Shown one piece after another: positions 27,523 to 36,825 of a stretch of DNA of 64,000 bases (its first letter is position 1; each line of letters opens with the position of its first letter). The notes beneath the pieces were generated by a model that was given only the letters and a program-made list of their open reading frames with translations, ran no database searches and was not told the DNA's origin. The stretch lies in NCBI RefSeq assembly GCF_001999245.1, contig NZ_CP019630.1, positions 3,439,001 to 3,503,000 on the forward strand. Reading direction: 5' to 3'. Origin of the DNA: Roseibium algicola. GTDB taxonomy: Bacteria > Pseudomonadota > Alphaproteobacteria > Rhizobiales > Stappiaceae. The position numbers and the translations under genes were made by a program.

Positions 27523-27711
27523 TGGCGGTTTCGCTCGTCCCGAATTGTCTCGTTTCGAACCATTCTGGTCGCAATTGGGTAAACAAATCGTCCAAGTGCA
27601 GGCAAAAAAGTTTTCACAGTCAGATTGCAGGCGGGCCTTTTCCCGGCCTACTAATTCTAACAACAGAAGATTGCCGGACCCGTTCGTCCGCAGACGCACC
27701 GGAGAAAAAAC

Positions 27712-29538
27712 TTGCCCATCCCACATCCCGTCCATGCCCCCCAGGCCGCCGCTTCAGGAGATCTCGGAGCGCTTCCCGAATGGGACCTCACGGATCTCTA
27801 TCCCGCGGTCGACGCGCCGGAGGTTGCTGCCGACCTGAAGGAGATCCTGGAGCGGTCGAAAACCTTCGAGACGTCCTACAAGGGGCGACTGGCCGACATG
27901 GCCCAGACCAATGTTCCCGCGCTGGTCACGGCAATTCGCGCCTATGAGGAACTTGAAGACCTGATGGGCAGGCTGATTTCCTTCGCCGGCCTGGTCTATT
28001 CGGAAAACACGATCAAACCTGCGTCGCAGAAATTCTACGGCGACGTGCAGGAGCAGATCACGACGGCAAGTTCGCATCTTCTGTTCTTCACGCTGGAGAT
28101 GAACAAGATCGATGACGGCGTGATGGAAACTGCGCTTCAGGACAGCCAGTTTGCACATTACCTGCCGTGGATCGAGGATCTGCGCAAAGGCAAGCCCTAT
28201 CAGCTGGAAGACCGGGTGGAGCAATTGTTCCACGAAAAGTCCGTCACGGGCGCGGGTGCCTGGAACAGGCTCTTCGACGAGACGATGGCCTCGCTGACCT
28301 TCGATGTCGACGGTCAGGAACTGTCGATTGAACCGACGCTCAACATGCTGGTGGATCCTTCGCCCGATACCCGCCGCAAGGCGTCGGAAGCTCTGACGCA
28401 GACCTTCAAGGAAAACCTGCGCACCTTCACGCTGATCACCAACACGCTGGCCAAGGACAAGGAAATCTCCGATCGCTGGCGGAATTTCACGGACATTGCC
28501 GACAGCCGCCATCTTTCCAACCGGGTCGAGCGGGAAGTTGTCGATGCGCTGGTGGCAGCCGTGCGCGACGCCTATCCGCGCCTGTCGCATCGCTACTACA
28601 AGCTGAAGGCAAAGTGGCTGGGTATGGACCAGCTCAACACCTGGGACCGCAACGCACCTCTGCCAAATGCCGACACGCGAGTGATCCCCTGGGATGAAGC
28701 GAAGGACACGGTGCTGTCCGCCTACAGTGCCTTTTCACCCGACATGGCGGAAATCGCAGGCCGGTTCTTCGACCGGCGCTGGATCGATGCGCCGGCCCGC
28801 TCCGGCAAGGCGCCCGGTGCGTTTGCGCATCCGACAGTGCCAAGCGCACACCCCTATGTGCTGGTCAACTACCAGGGCAAGATCCGCGACGTGATGACCC
28901 TTGCCCATGAACTGGGCCACGGCGTTCACCAGGTGCTGGCGGCACCCAACGGACCGCTGATGGCGCCGACACCGCTGACCCTGGCGGAAACGGCCAGTGT
29001 CTTCGGCGAGATGCTGACGTTCAAATCCCTGCTTGCCAAGGCGGACAACCCGCAGACCCGCAAAGTGATGCTGGCCTCCAAGGCGGAGGACATGATCAAC
29101 ACGGTGGTGCGCCAGATCGCCTTCTACACCTTTGAGCGCAAGGTTCACACGGAACGGCGCAATGGCGAGCTGACGTCGGACAAGATCGGTGAATTGTGGC
29201 TGTCCGTGCAGGGCGAAAGCCTTGGTCCGGCGATCAAGTTGAGCGAAGGCTATGAAACCTTCTGGACCTATATTCCGCACTTCATCCATTCGCCGTTCTA
29301 TGTCTATGCGTATGCCTTTGGCGATTGCCTGGTGAACTCGCTTTATGCGGTTTACGAGGAAGCGGAGACCGGATTCCAGGAGAAGTATTTCGATCTGCTG
29401 AAGGCTGGTGGTACCAAACACCATTCCGAACTTCTGGCTCCGTTCGGACTGAGCGCGGTCGATCCGGATTTCTGGAAAAAGGGCCTGTCGGTGATCGAGC
29501 GGATCATCGACGAACTCGAAGCTCTGGAAGAGGCTTGA
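27712..29538 (+). CDS. pepF: M3 family oligoendopeptidase F
   Basis: 608 aa cytoplasmic zinc peptidase that degrades short peptides. N-terminal helical domain about 25-200 and the catalytic M3 domain with H399-E-L-G-H403 (zinc ligands and catalytic Glu), a downstream Glu ligand in ETASVFGEM and the substrate Tyr/His region near YIPHFIHSPFYVYAY. The start is TTG, with GGAG 8 nt upstream; there is no ATG before residue 63, which would remove conserved residues. It is followed after 11 nt by the DUF3445 gene. Confidence 0.94.
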   Translation: MPIPHPVHAPQAAASGDLGALPEWDLTDLYPAVDAPEVAADLKEILERSKTFETSYKGRLADMAQTNVPALVTAIRAYEELEDLMGRLISFAGLVYSENTIKPASQKFYGDVQEQITTASSHLLFFTLEMNKIDDGVMETALQDSQFAHYLPWIEDLRKGKPYQLEDRVEQLFHEKSVTGAGAWNRLFDETMASLTFDVDGQELSIEPTLNMLVDPSPDTRRKASEALTQTFKENLRTFTLITNTLAKDKEISDRWRNFTDIADSRHLSNRVEREVVDALVAAVRDAYPRLSHRYYKLKAKWLGMDQLNTWDRNAPLPNADTRVIPWDEAKDTVLSAYSAFSPDMAEIAGRFFDRRWIDAPARSGKAPGAFAHPTVPSAHPYVLVNYQGKIRDVMTLAHELGHGVHQVLAAPNGPLMAPTPLTLAETASVFGEMLTFKSLLAKADNPQTRKVMLASKAEDMINTVVRQIAFYTFERKVHTERRNGELTSDKIGELWLSVQGESLGPAIKLSEGYETFWTYIPHFIHSPFYVYAYAFGDCLVNSLYAVYEEAETGFQEKYFDLLKAGGTKHHSELLAPFGLSAVDPDFWKKGLSVIERIIDELEALEEA

Positions 29539-29549
29539 CGCGGTTTCCG

Positions 29550-30452
29550 ATGACACGGCCAGCGTTGCCACCCTTCCACCACACGCCCTATGACGGCACC
29601 AGCCAGCCTTTCACCGTCGGTCTGAAGCCGATCGGTGAGGAGGTCTGGCTGGAACCCGATCCCTTTCTGGCGAAACATCTGGGTGAGAAGAAACGGCTGT
29701 TTTCCGATCATCTGGAAACGGTTTTCCGTGCAGAGCCGGACACAGATGCCGCGCAGCACGAGGTCCTGGACCTCCTCACGGAGAACCTCTCGCGGTTTCA
29801 TGCAGATACCCACCGGGTCGGGGATGCCGAAGTCGAGATTGTCGCCAACGGCGCGCGTATCCCGCTTGCCGGGGCTCCCGCACTCGTAACGGCTGCAAGT
29901 CTTGTGCAGGAAGATCTTGTCTTGATGCGGCCCGGGCAGGACGGCTACAGGCTCACGGCTGCCGCGCTCTGTTTTCCCTCGTCCTGGTCTCTGGCGGAGA
30001 AGTTCGGCCAGTCCATGACGGGCATTCATGACAATGTTCCCGGCTTCAACGGAAGCCGCATGGGAATGATGGTGGCCCGGATATTCGACAATCTGAAAGC
30101 CGGACAGTTTCTGGAGCGCTTCAACTGGTCGATCTATCCCGACGGCGATCTTCACCATCCCTTGCCGAAACAGATCCGCGTCAAGATTGACGACGGTGCA
30201 CTGGCCCAGCTTTTCCTCCGGGTCGAGCGGCAAACCTTGCGGCGTCTACCCGGGTCCGGCGATATCCTGTTCACCATCAAGATCCATCACGATCCGTTGG
30301 CGGCACTGGAAGCGCAGGAAGGGCGTGCAGGGCTGGCGGAAGGGCTTCGCAAGCAGCTTCTTGCGCTTGATCCGGATCAGCTTGCCTACAAGGGCCTTGT
30401 GGCAACACGGGACGATCTGGCCCGGGCGCTGGAAAAAATCAGTCTCGGCTAG
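29550..30452 (+). CDS. DUF3445 haem-dependent oxidative N-demethylase family protein
   Basis: 300 aa. DUF3445 proteins include the alpha subunit of haem-dependent oxidative N-demethylase, which removes methyl groups from dimethylamine using a b-type haem. Visible blocks: PYDGTSQPFTVGLKPI, YRLTAAALCFPSSWSLAEK, IHDNVPG and WSIYPDGDLHHP, with conserved His residues that may bind haem. The flavin and ferredoxin subunits of the full enzyme are not in the window, so this may act alone or with remote partners. It begins 11 nt after pepF and its last 14 bases overlap the convergent regulator gene. Confidence 0.85.
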   Translation: MTRPALPPFHHTPYDGTSQPFTVGLKPIGEEVWLEPDPFLAKHLGEKKRLFSDHLETVFRAEPDTDAAQHEVLDLLTENLSRFHADTHRVGDAEVEIVANGARIPLAGAPALVTAASLVQEDLVLMRPGQDGYRLTAAALCFPSSWSLAEKFGQSMTGIHDNVPGFNGSRMGMMVARIFDNLKAGQFLERFNWSIYPDGDLHHPLPKQIRVKIDDGALAQLFLRVERQTLRRLPGSGDILFTIKIHHDPLAALEAQEGRAGLAEGLRKQLLALDPDQLAYKGLVATRDDLARALEKISLG

Positions 30453-31296
30453 CGGAAGATCGTGCTGTGTGCTGAGCGTCAATCAGTGCCCTGACCTTTT
30501 CCCGGTCTTCAGCGCTCGCCGGGTGGTAGACCATCATCGCAAGGTCCGCACGGCCGTCGACGGCAAAGGTCGAACATTCAAGGCTCATCCAGCCGGCCAC
30601 AGGGTGTTTCAACCGCTTGGTAAGGTCGTCTGTGGCGAGGACGTCATGGTCCTTCCACAGGCGTTCGAAATCCTGGCTCAGCTGGCACAATTCCTCTACC
30701 AGGGTTGTGGTTTCATATGCGGCGCCGGCGCGTACCACATCGGCCCGAAAAGCACCGACGACGAAACGGGCGACGCTTTCCCAATCCGCCTGAATATTGC
30801 GGACCCTCGGGTCGCTGAAGATCAGCCGCAAAATGTTGCGTTCGCCGGGGGGCAAGCTGGCGTAGTCGGTCAGGACGGCCGAAGAAGCGCGGTTCCAGGC
30901 GACGACGTCCCAGGTGTGGGTCCTGATCATGGCAGGGGTCTGTTCCAGGGCATCCAGAATGTTCTGGAGCCGGGGCGACACACCTTGCTGCGGTTGGTAG
31001 CGAACGTCAGGGGCACGGCCGAGCCCGATAAGATAAAGATGCTCGCGTTCGACATCCGTCAGCATCAGGGCCTTTGAAACCCGGTCAAGGACGTCGGCCG
31101 AAGGCGCACCGCCACGTCCCTGTTCAAGCCATGTGTACCAGGTGACGCTTACATTCGCGCGTTGTGCGACTTCTTCGCGCCTCAGGCCCGGCGTTCGCCG
31201 GCGGGTGAGGGGAATGCCGAATGCGGCGGGATCCAGTTTTGCCCTGCGATCCTTCAGAAACCGGCCTAGTCTATTGTCTTCCTGGATATCCGCCAT
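30439..31296 (-). CDS. XRE-family regulator with MmyB-like ligand-binding domain
   Basis: 285 aa. An N-terminal helix-turn-helix (about 30-70: RRTPGLRREEVAQRANVSVTWYTWLEQGR) is followed by the MmyB-like domain (residues 105-275; blocks ILDALEQTPAMIRTHTWDVVAWNRAS and DWESVARFVVGAFRADVVR). These regulators often control the divergent neighbouring gene in response to a small ligand, here an SDR epimerase at 31394. The palindrome at 31313-31326 between them is the likely operator. Its 3' end overlaps the convergent DUF3445 gene by 14 bases. Confidence 0.9.
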   Translation of the reverse strand: MADIQEDNRLGRFLKDRRAKLDPAAFGIPLTRRRTPGLRREEVAQRANVSVTWYTWLEQGRGGAPSADVLDRVSKALMLTDVEREHLYLIGLGRAPDVRYQPQQGVSPRLQNILDALEQTPAMIRTHTWDVVAWNRASSAVLTDYASLPPGERNILRLIFSDPRVRNIQADWESVARFVVGAFRADVVRAGAAYETTTLVEELCQLSQDFERLWKDHDVLATDDLTKRLKHPVAGWMSLECSTFAVDGRADLAMMVYHPASAEDREKVRALIDAQHTARSSASRD

Positions 31297-31312
31297 CTTA
31301 TCCTGTCAGTTA

Positions 31313-31326
31313 TTATACCTGTATAA
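31313..31326. promoter_or_regulatory. Palindromic operator candidate in the regulator/SDR intergenic region
   Basis: TTATAC-CT-GTATAA, a perfect inverted repeat with a 2-bp centre, 16 bp before the regulator start and 67 bp before the SDR start in a 97-bp divergent gap. It also contains a possible -10 (TATAAA). Likely site of the neighbouring MmyB-like regulator (inference). Confidence 0.5.
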
Positions 31327-31393
31327 AGTCACTACTTTAACTGGATAAATATTGCCGCAAGACTGCTCGCCGTTCAACCAACGGAGTGTTTTC

Positions 31394-32284
31394 ATGCGAG
31401 TATTCGTTACCGGCGCAACAGGGTTTGTTGGCTCCGCCGTCGTTTCGGAGTTGTTGCAGGCAGGCCATCAGGTGCTTGGCCTCAGCCGATCGGAAAGGGG
31501 GGCTGCACTCCTCCGGTCTCAAGGAGCACAAGTGCAGATCGGGTCGCTGGAGGACCTCGACAGCCTTCGTGATGGAGCAAGAGCAAGTGACGCTGTCGTG
31601 CACACGGCGTTCAATCATGATTTTTCGCGCTTTGCCGCAAGCTGTGAGGAAGACCGTGCCGCCATTCTGGCCCTCGGCGAGGGGCTATCCGGAACAGACC
31701 GGCCGCTGCTGGTTACCTCGGGTGTTGCCGTTGTCCGGTCCGGACCGGTGGCAACTGAAGCCGATCCGGCGGTTCCAACCTCACCGGCCTATCCCAGAGC
31801 TACCGAGGCCGCGACGGCCGAATTGGTGCAGGCCGGGATCAACGCCAGGGTGGTCCGCCTGCCGTTCTCGGTTCATGGACCGGGTGATCATGGTTTTGTT
31901 CCGATGCTGATCGGCATCGCCCGGGAGAAGGGGTTTGCCGCCTATGTTGGCGATGGTGAAAACCGCTGGCCGGCAGTGCACCGTCTGGATGCGGCAAGGG
32001 CTTATCGTCTGGCACTTGAAACACCGGAGACAGATGGTCCTTTTCACGCAATCGGCGAAGAAGGCATTCCCTTCCGCGCAATCGCCGAGGCAATCGGCCA
32101 GGGGTTGGACCTTCCCGTGCGCTCGCTCACTCCGGACGACGCAGGATCCTATTTCGGCTTCCTGGGTATCTTTGCCGGAATGGATGGTCCTGCGTCCTGC
32201 GGCAGGACCGGGGCTGCGCTCGGCTGGCAGCCGGCAGAATGCGGTCTGCTGGCGGACATCGGCAGGAGCGACTATTTCGGATAA
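31394..32284 (+). CDS. NAD(P)-dependent epimerase/SDR family oxidoreductase
   Basis: 296 aa extended SDR. NAD(P) motif GATGFVG (residues 7-13), then ASDAVVHTAFNHD and TSGVAVV; the active-site Tyr is probably that in PAYPRATEAATAEL. Close to YwnB/atypical SDR proteins annotated as NAD-dependent epimerases that act on unknown small molecules. It diverges from the MmyB-like regulator and is probably its target, as in many similar gene pairs. The ATG at 31394 lies just after TTTTC with weak ribosome binding; an upstream start at 31352 is less likely because the Rossmann strand would be displaced. Confidence 0.86.
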   Translation: MRVFVTGATGFVGSAVVSELLQAGHQVLGLSRSERGAALLRSQGAQVQIGSLEDLDSLRDGARASDAVVHTAFNHDFSRFAASCEEDRAAILALGEGLSGTDRPLLVTSGVAVVRSGPVATEADPAVPTSPAYPRATEAATAELVQAGINARVVRLPFSVHGPGDHGFVPMLIGIAREKGFAAYVGDGENRWPAVHRLDAARAYRLALETPETDGPFHAIGEEGIPFRAIAEAIGQGLDLPVRSLTPDDAGSYFGFLGIFAGMDGPASCGRTGAALGWQPAECGLLADIGRSDYFG

Positions 32285-32448
32285 TAGCCGGGCGTTGCCA
32301 GGCAGTTGGACGCCTGCGTCGGAATAGCGGCTGGTGGAGCTGGATATTGTTGCGGTAGTTCATATGTAGTGCCAGGAGACCGTATCCAACGGTTCGATGC
32401 ATCGGGCGTTCCCGGAACGCCAGTTGTTACAAGGGAGCCCGCCACCGC

Positions 32449-33828
32449 ATGGCCGACAGCAAAGACCGTGAAAGCAACCGCCTCAGCGCCCGCATGGGGC
32501 GCTACGCCAAAGTCGGCACCAACATGGGTGGCATTGCCGCAAAGGTGGCCGGGGCACGGTTGTTCGGCATGGAACTCGACAATGCCAAGAACGCGGCCGA
32601 ACTGGCCGCGGCCCTTGGCGGGCTGAAAGGCCCCTTGATGAAGGTGGCGCAGCTCTTGTCGACGATCCCGGATGCATTGCCGCCGGAATATACGACCGAA
32701 CTTGCCAAGCTGCAGGCCAGTGCACCGCCCATGGGCTGGGCCTTCGTCAAACGCCGGATGCGGGCCGAGCTCGGTGCGGACTGGCAAGGCCGGTTTGCCG
32801 AATTCGGCAAGGAGCCGGCCGCAGCGGCTTCCCTTGGACAGGTGCACCGGGCCACCGGCCATGATGGGCGCGTTCTGGCCTGCAAGCTGCAATATCCGGA
32901 CATGGCTTCTGCAGTCGAGGCGGATCTCAAGCAACTGCAGATGCTGTTTTCGTTGCACCGGCGCATGAGCCCGGCCATCGATACACGCGAGATCGCCAAG
33001 GAAATCAGCGCCCGGGTCCGCGAGGAGCTGGACTATGCCAGGGAGGCGGCACATATCGCCGTCTATCAGGGCATCCTGGGAGACTTCGACCGTATCCGCG
33101 TACCCGAAGTGATCCCGGAGCTGTCGACCAAACGCCTGCTCACAATGGGGTGGCTCACCGGAAAACCTCTGCTCGACTACAAGGAACACAGCCAGGACGA
33201 GCGCAATCTGCTCGCCAGAACCATGTTCCATGCCTGGTGGCATCCGTTCAGTCATTTCGGCGTCATTCACGGTGACCCGCATCTGGGCAACTATACCGTG
33301 TTCGAGCAGGAAGGCGCTCCGGCGGGCATCAATCTGCTGGACTACGGCTGCATCCGCATCTTCCCCGAGGCGTTTGTCGAGGGCGTCGTCGAACTCTATC
33401 GTGGCCTTCTGGAAGAAAATGACGATCGTGTCGTCGCGGCCTATGAGCGCTGGGGCTTCAAGGACCTGAAAAAGGAAGTCATCGAGGTTCTGAACATCTG
33501 GGCAAGGTTCATCTACGGTCCTCTGCTCAGTGACCGCGTCCGATCGATCGCGGACGGCGTGTCGGCCGCCGAATACGGACGCAAGGAAGCCTTCCGCGTT
33601 CATTCCGCCCTGAAGCAACTGGGGCCGCTGACGGTGCCGCAGGAGTTCGTCTTCATGGACCGGGCGGCAATCGGGTTGGGCGGGGTGTTCCTGCACCTGC
33701 GGGCGGAACTCAATTTCTTTGAGCTGTTCAACGAGCAGATCGACGGTTTTGAAGCGGCAACCGTACGCAAGCGCCAGAACGATGTACTGGCTTCAGCCGG
33801 GCTTGCCGGAGCCTCACATGCTGCCTGA
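32449..33828 (+). CDS. ABC1/AarF (UbiB-like) atypical kinase
   Basis: 459 aa. The ABC1 fold: an inhibitory KxGQ-type segment (KGPLMKVAQLLSTIPD, here KVAQ), an Ala-rich nucleotide loop (PAAAASLGQVHRA), Lys in CKLQYP, Glu-rich helix EISARVREELDYAREA, catalytic loop HGDPHLGNYTV and metal site LLDYGC. These proteins support ubiquinone or other isoprenoid lipid metabolism through ATPase-like activity. No membrane segment follows the domain, unlike UbiB. It stands alone; start ATG with GGGAG upstream. Confidence 0.88.
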   Translation: MADSKDRESNRLSARMGRYAKVGTNMGGIAAKVAGARLFGMELDNAKNAAELAAALGGLKGPLMKVAQLLSTIPDALPPEYTTELAKLQASAPPMGWAFVKRRMRAELGADWQGRFAEFGKEPAAAASLGQVHRATGHDGRVLACKLQYPDMASAVEADLKQLQMLFSLHRRMSPAIDTREIAKEISARVREELDYAREAAHIAVYQGILGDFDRIRVPEVIPELSTKRLLTMGWLTGKPLLDYKEHSQDERNLLARTMFHAWWHPFSHFGVIHGDPHLGNYTVFEQEGAPAGINLLDYGCIRIFPEAFVEGVVELYRGLLEENDDRVVAAYERWGFKDLKKEVIEVLNIWARFIYGPLLSDRVRSIADGVSAAEYGRKEAFRVHSALKQLGPLTVPQEFVFMDRAAIGLGGVFLHLRAELNFFELFNEQIDGFEAATVRKRQNDVLASAGLAGASHAA

Positions 33829-33983
33829 TTGTGCGAAGGTTTTCAGTGCGAAAAGGGATGCCAAAGCCAAAGCTGTCAAAAAGTCGCGACCTGTGTGACG
33901 AATTGTGCACTTCCCGTCATTGCCGAACCGGCAGGCTTTATTGTATGTAGGCTGCCGACTATCGAATTTTCCTGGGGGACTTC

Positions 33984-34265
33984 ATGTCTGACGAAACTGC
34001 GCCCGCAATGGACTATGACGCTCACGAGCAGACTTACGAGGGGTTCATCAACTTCTCCAAGATCGGCACGATCGCAGTCCTGACCATTGTCGTCTGCCTG
34101 ATCATGTTCGCCTTTGGCGGCACCGCTGCTACCGTTTTTGGCTGGCTGCTGCTGATCGCAACCCTCATTGCCACCGCTGTCGGCATGGCTCTGGGTGCAT
34201 CCGGCTGGATCCCGCCTGCAGCTGTCTTCGTTCTGAGCGGCATCCTGGCGATCCTGACCGTCTGA
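33984..34265 (+). CDS. aa3-type cytochrome c oxidase subunit IV
   Basis: 93 aa. N-terminal signature MDYDAHEQTYEGFINFSK, then three hydrophobic stretches. The first (about 27-45) is the single helix expected for the small bacterial subunit IV that packs against subunits I and III of the aa3 oxidase; the other two (47-67 and 72-92) make this copy longer than the minimal one-helix form. It is encoded away from the oxidase operon. A strong terminator follows at 34320. Confidence 0.88.
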   Translation: MSDETAPAMDYDAHEQTYEGFINFSKIGTIAVLTIVVCLIMFAFGGTAATVFGWLLLIATLIATAVGMALGASGWIPPAAVFVLSGILAILTV

Positions 34266-34319
34266 GCTAAGCCTCCGGCCTTCATGGTCCGGCCAGCACA
34301 GACGAACACATCTGTTTTT

Positions 34320-34353
34320 GGAAAGGCGCGGTCAGATCCGCGCCTTTCCTTTT
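34320..34353 (+). terminator. Terminator after cytochrome oxidase subunit IV
   Basis: An 11-bp stem GAAAGGCGCGG/CCGCGCCTTTC with loop TCAGAT, extended by one G-C pair and followed by CTTTTG. It ends before the rluA start. Confidence 0.85.
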
Positions 34354-34373
34354 GTTCTCGGACCCCAAGTGCG

Positions 34374-35045
34374 ATGAGCCAAGCCGCGCCAGCATCCTTT
34401 GTCTATGACCCGCCGCTGGAGCCGTTTCTGACGGTGCTGCACGCAGATGACGATCTTCTGGTCATCGACAAGCCGAGCGGGCTTTTGAGCGTGCCAGGCA
34501 AGGCTGCCGAACATGGCGACTGCGTCGAAAGCCGCGCGCGGGAGCGCTTCCCAGATGCGCGGATCGTTCACCGGCTCGACATGGATACGTCCGGTGTCAT
34601 GGTTCTGGCAAGGAACCCCGCAGCACATCGGCATCTGGGGCTTCAGTTCGAACGGCGCAAGACGCTCAAGACCTACATTGCCGATATCTGGGGGAGCCCG
34701 TCAGAAGACGAGGGAGAAATTGATCTGCCGCTCGTTTGCGACTGGCCGAACAGGCCCAAGCAGATGGTCAGCTTCGAGTTTGGCAAACCTGCGCTAACCA
34801 GGTGGAAGGTACTTGAGCGGAAAGAACTGACGACGCGGGTCCGGCTGTTTCCCCATACGGGACGGTCGCATCAACTGCGTGTCCACATGCTTTCGCTCGG
34901 GCATCCAATCACCGGCGACAGGTTCTATTCGGAAGGTGAGGCGCTGACAGCCTCCAGCAGGCTTGCGCTTCACGCCGAAACGCTTGAACTGCACCATCCG
35001 GCGCATGGGGAGCGAATCTGTTTCCGGTCCGAAGTACCGTTCTAG
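34374..35045 (+). CDS. rluA: RluA-family pseudouridine synthase
   Basis: 223 aa, lacking an S4 domain, as in RluA, which modifies U746 of 23S rRNA and U32 of some tRNAs. Blocks: LLVIDKPSGLLSVPG, the catalytic Asp in HRLDMDTSGVM, RRKTLKTYIAD and PHTGRSHQLRVHM. RluC/RluD would carry an N-terminal S4 domain, so the length favours RluA. The ATG at 34374 is 20 nt after the upstream terminator, without a strong ribosome binding site. Confidence 0.88.
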   Translation: MSQAAPASFVYDPPLEPFLTVLHADDDLLVIDKPSGLLSVPGKAAEHGDCVESRARERFPDARIVHRLDMDTSGVMVLARNPAAHRHLGLQFERRKTLKTYIADIWGSPSEDEGEIDLPLVCDWPNRPKQMVSFEFGKPALTRWKVLERKELTTRVRLFPHTGRSHQLRVHMLSLGHPITGDRFYSEGEALTASSRLALHAETLELHHPAHGERICFRSEVPF

Positions 35046-35174
35046 ATAGACATTCGGCCTGAGTGGTGCCTCGGCCAACTTCAGCCGTTACCGAGCGAGA
35101 CACCGCAAACAGGTCTGGGTAGTCACCGCACATGATGACTTCAGGTCTTTTGGAAAGCTTACGTTTGGGCCGGA

Positions 35175-36035
35175 TTAGCCGTTGCCGACGCGGCCAAGAC
35201 CTTCGCGGGCGATCTTGTTGGAGTTGTCCAGCGTGATCGCGCGGGTGTAGCTCCGGCGGGCATCCTTCGGATTGTTGAGCATTTCCTGGGCAAGGCCCCG
35301 GTTTGCCCACGCAATAGCGGAATCCCGGTCGAGGTTGACGGCCATCGACAGGTCCGAGAAGGCGGCGTTCGGGTCGTTTACAGCGATGTAGGAGATGCCG
35401 CGAGCGATATAGGGAGCGCTTGCCTTCGGGTTCAGGCCGATGGCAGTCGCGAAGTCCTCGATCGCGCGTTGATGCTGGTTCTGCGCCTGGTAGATCAGGC
35501 CACGATTGTAGAACGCACGGGCATCGCTGCTGTCACGGGTGATGACGGAATTGAAGTCGGCAAGGGCAGCGTTGTAGTTGCCCTGCTGGCGATAGATGTT
35601 GCCGCGCCCGACATAGGCCACGTCATAGTCCGGCTTGATGTTGATCGCGCGGGTGTAGTCGGAGACCGCCTGATCGTTCTGGCCCATGCGGCGATAGACA
35701 AGACCGCGGTTGGCATAGGTCTGGTAGGACTGCGGGTTGAGCTGCAGAGCCCGATTGAAGTCCTCGACCGCCTTGTCCAGCTTGCCGGCCTGGCCGTAGG
35801 CAATGCCGCGGGTGCTGTAGGCGCTTGCATCGTTCGGATTGGCATCGATCACCGCCGTCAGAGAGGCGATGTTGGTCGAAGATCCGGCCGAAGCATTGGT
35901 CGGCACATCGTCGTAGACGCCCGTGGTGCAGGCCGACAGCACGGCAGCAAGGCCAAGCAACGTTGCATGGGGCAGAAACTTGCGCATGCGGCACATACGA
36001 TCTCTAAGGGTCAAGCGATTAGACATGCCGTTCAT
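35175..36035 (-). CDS. TPR lipoprotein, NlpI-like
   Basis: 286 aa. A lipobox LSAC (Cys 36 from this start) predicts an acylated envelope protein, followed by about six TPR units (ASAYSTRGIAYGQAGKLDKA, YQTYANRGLVYRRMGQNDQA, VAYVGRGNIYRQQGNYNAA, ARAFYNRGLIYQAQNQHQRA and two weaker), each with the usual 34-residue period. NlpI-type lipoproteins serve as adaptors for periplasmic proteases and peptidoglycan enzymes. The ATG at 36035 has GGAGG 3 nt upstream; internal ATGs at 36026, 35996 and 35987 are also possible and the last gives a more typical 20-residue signal. Confidence 0.85.
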   Translation of the reverse strand: MNGMSNRLTLRDRMCRMRKFLPHATLLGLAAVLSACTTGVYDDVPTNASAGSSTNIASLTAVIDANPNDASAYSTRGIAYGQAGKLDKAVEDFNRALQLNPQSYQTYANRGLVYRRMGQNDQAVSDYTRAINIKPDYDVAYVGRGNIYRQQGNYNAALADFNSVITRDSSDARAFYNRGLIYQAQNQHQRAIEDFATAIGLNPKASAPYIARGISYIAVNDPNAAFSDLSMAVNLDRDSAIAWANRGLAQEMLNNPKDARRSYTRAITLDNSNKIAREGLGRVGNG

Positions 36036-36110
36036 CTGCCTCCAATAGGGCGGGAGTATGGCTGCTTCACGCTCTTTGAACCGAGCCGGAAGCATTCCCC
36101 GCAAAACGCC

Positions 36111-36138
36111 AAAAGCCGACCGGAACTTCGGTCGGCCT
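36111..36138 (-). terminator. Terminator of rpsU
   Basis: A perfect 8-bp stem GCCGACCG/CGGTCGGC with a 6-nt loop, followed by TTTT on the minus strand, 57 nt after the rpsU stop codon. Confidence 0.8.
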
Positions 36139-36194
36139 TAGGGCAGTTTTGAGAAGATTGGCGGCCAAATCCGCCAAAAACGCTCAAGCCGAAC

Positions 36195-36422
36195 TTAGCG
36201 GCGAGCGGACTTGCCCGGGAGCAGGCCTTCACGCTGTGCCCGCTTGCGAGCCAGCTTGCGTGCACGGCGAATTGCTTCAGCCTTTTCACGCGCCTTCTTT
36301 TCAGACGGTTTTTCAAAGTGACCGCGAAGTTTCATTTCACGGAAGATGCCTTCGCGCTGCATCTTTTTCTTGAGCGCCTTCAGCGCTTGATCGACATTGT
36401 TGTCGCGAACCAGAACCTGCAC
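36195..36422 (-). CDS. rpsU: 30S ribosomal protein S21
   Basis: 75 aa from a GTG start, [19 protein letters not shown], the normal S21 N-terminus, ending in a basic tail ([22 protein letters not shown]) that contacts 16S rRNA. The frame is open for 18 more codons to an ATG at 36476, but that start has no ribosome binding site and the extra residues do not belong to S21. GGGA lies 9 nt before the GTG. S21 helps base pairing of the mRNA with 16S rRNA at initiation. Confidence 0.9.
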   Translation of the reverse strand: MQVLVRDNNVDQALKALKKKMQREGIFREMKLRGHFEKPSEKKAREKAEAIRRARKLARKRAQREGLLPGKSARR

Positions 36423-36825
36423 GCGTTTTTTCCCGTTTTCGATGCGCTGCAGAGGATCCGCAGCAAGAATAACCATGATGGAAGCGAGGCTTCGCCAACG
36501 AACCTTACGGTGGTTTCAAAAACACATGCGAATGCCCATCGGTTTACCGATCAACCAAGCATCCACTTGTGTACAGAGACCTTATCGCCGCTGACGCGTC
36601 GCTCACTTTGGCGCGCTTAATACCAGAGCAAACCCTATGTGTCCACAGGCATTCGCAAAGAAACCCGCCAAAATCGGATTCCGGCACCTGCGCCGGAGCG
36701 TGTCCCCAACCCGTAGAACAAGTGTGGACACCGGACAGTATCACGACTAGAGGTGGATGTCTCACCCCGGTCAGAAGAGCCTCGTGCAAGAAGGCGTGAC
36801 CTTGCCCACATTGTTGGAGGAAACA
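36423..36825. other. Divergent rpsU / MATE intergenic region with a palindrome
   Basis: 403 nt, largely without protein character. It contains the perfect palindrome ATCGGT-TT-ACCGAT at 36538-36551, a possible operator for rpsU or the exporter. No RNA gene recognised. Confidence 0.4.
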
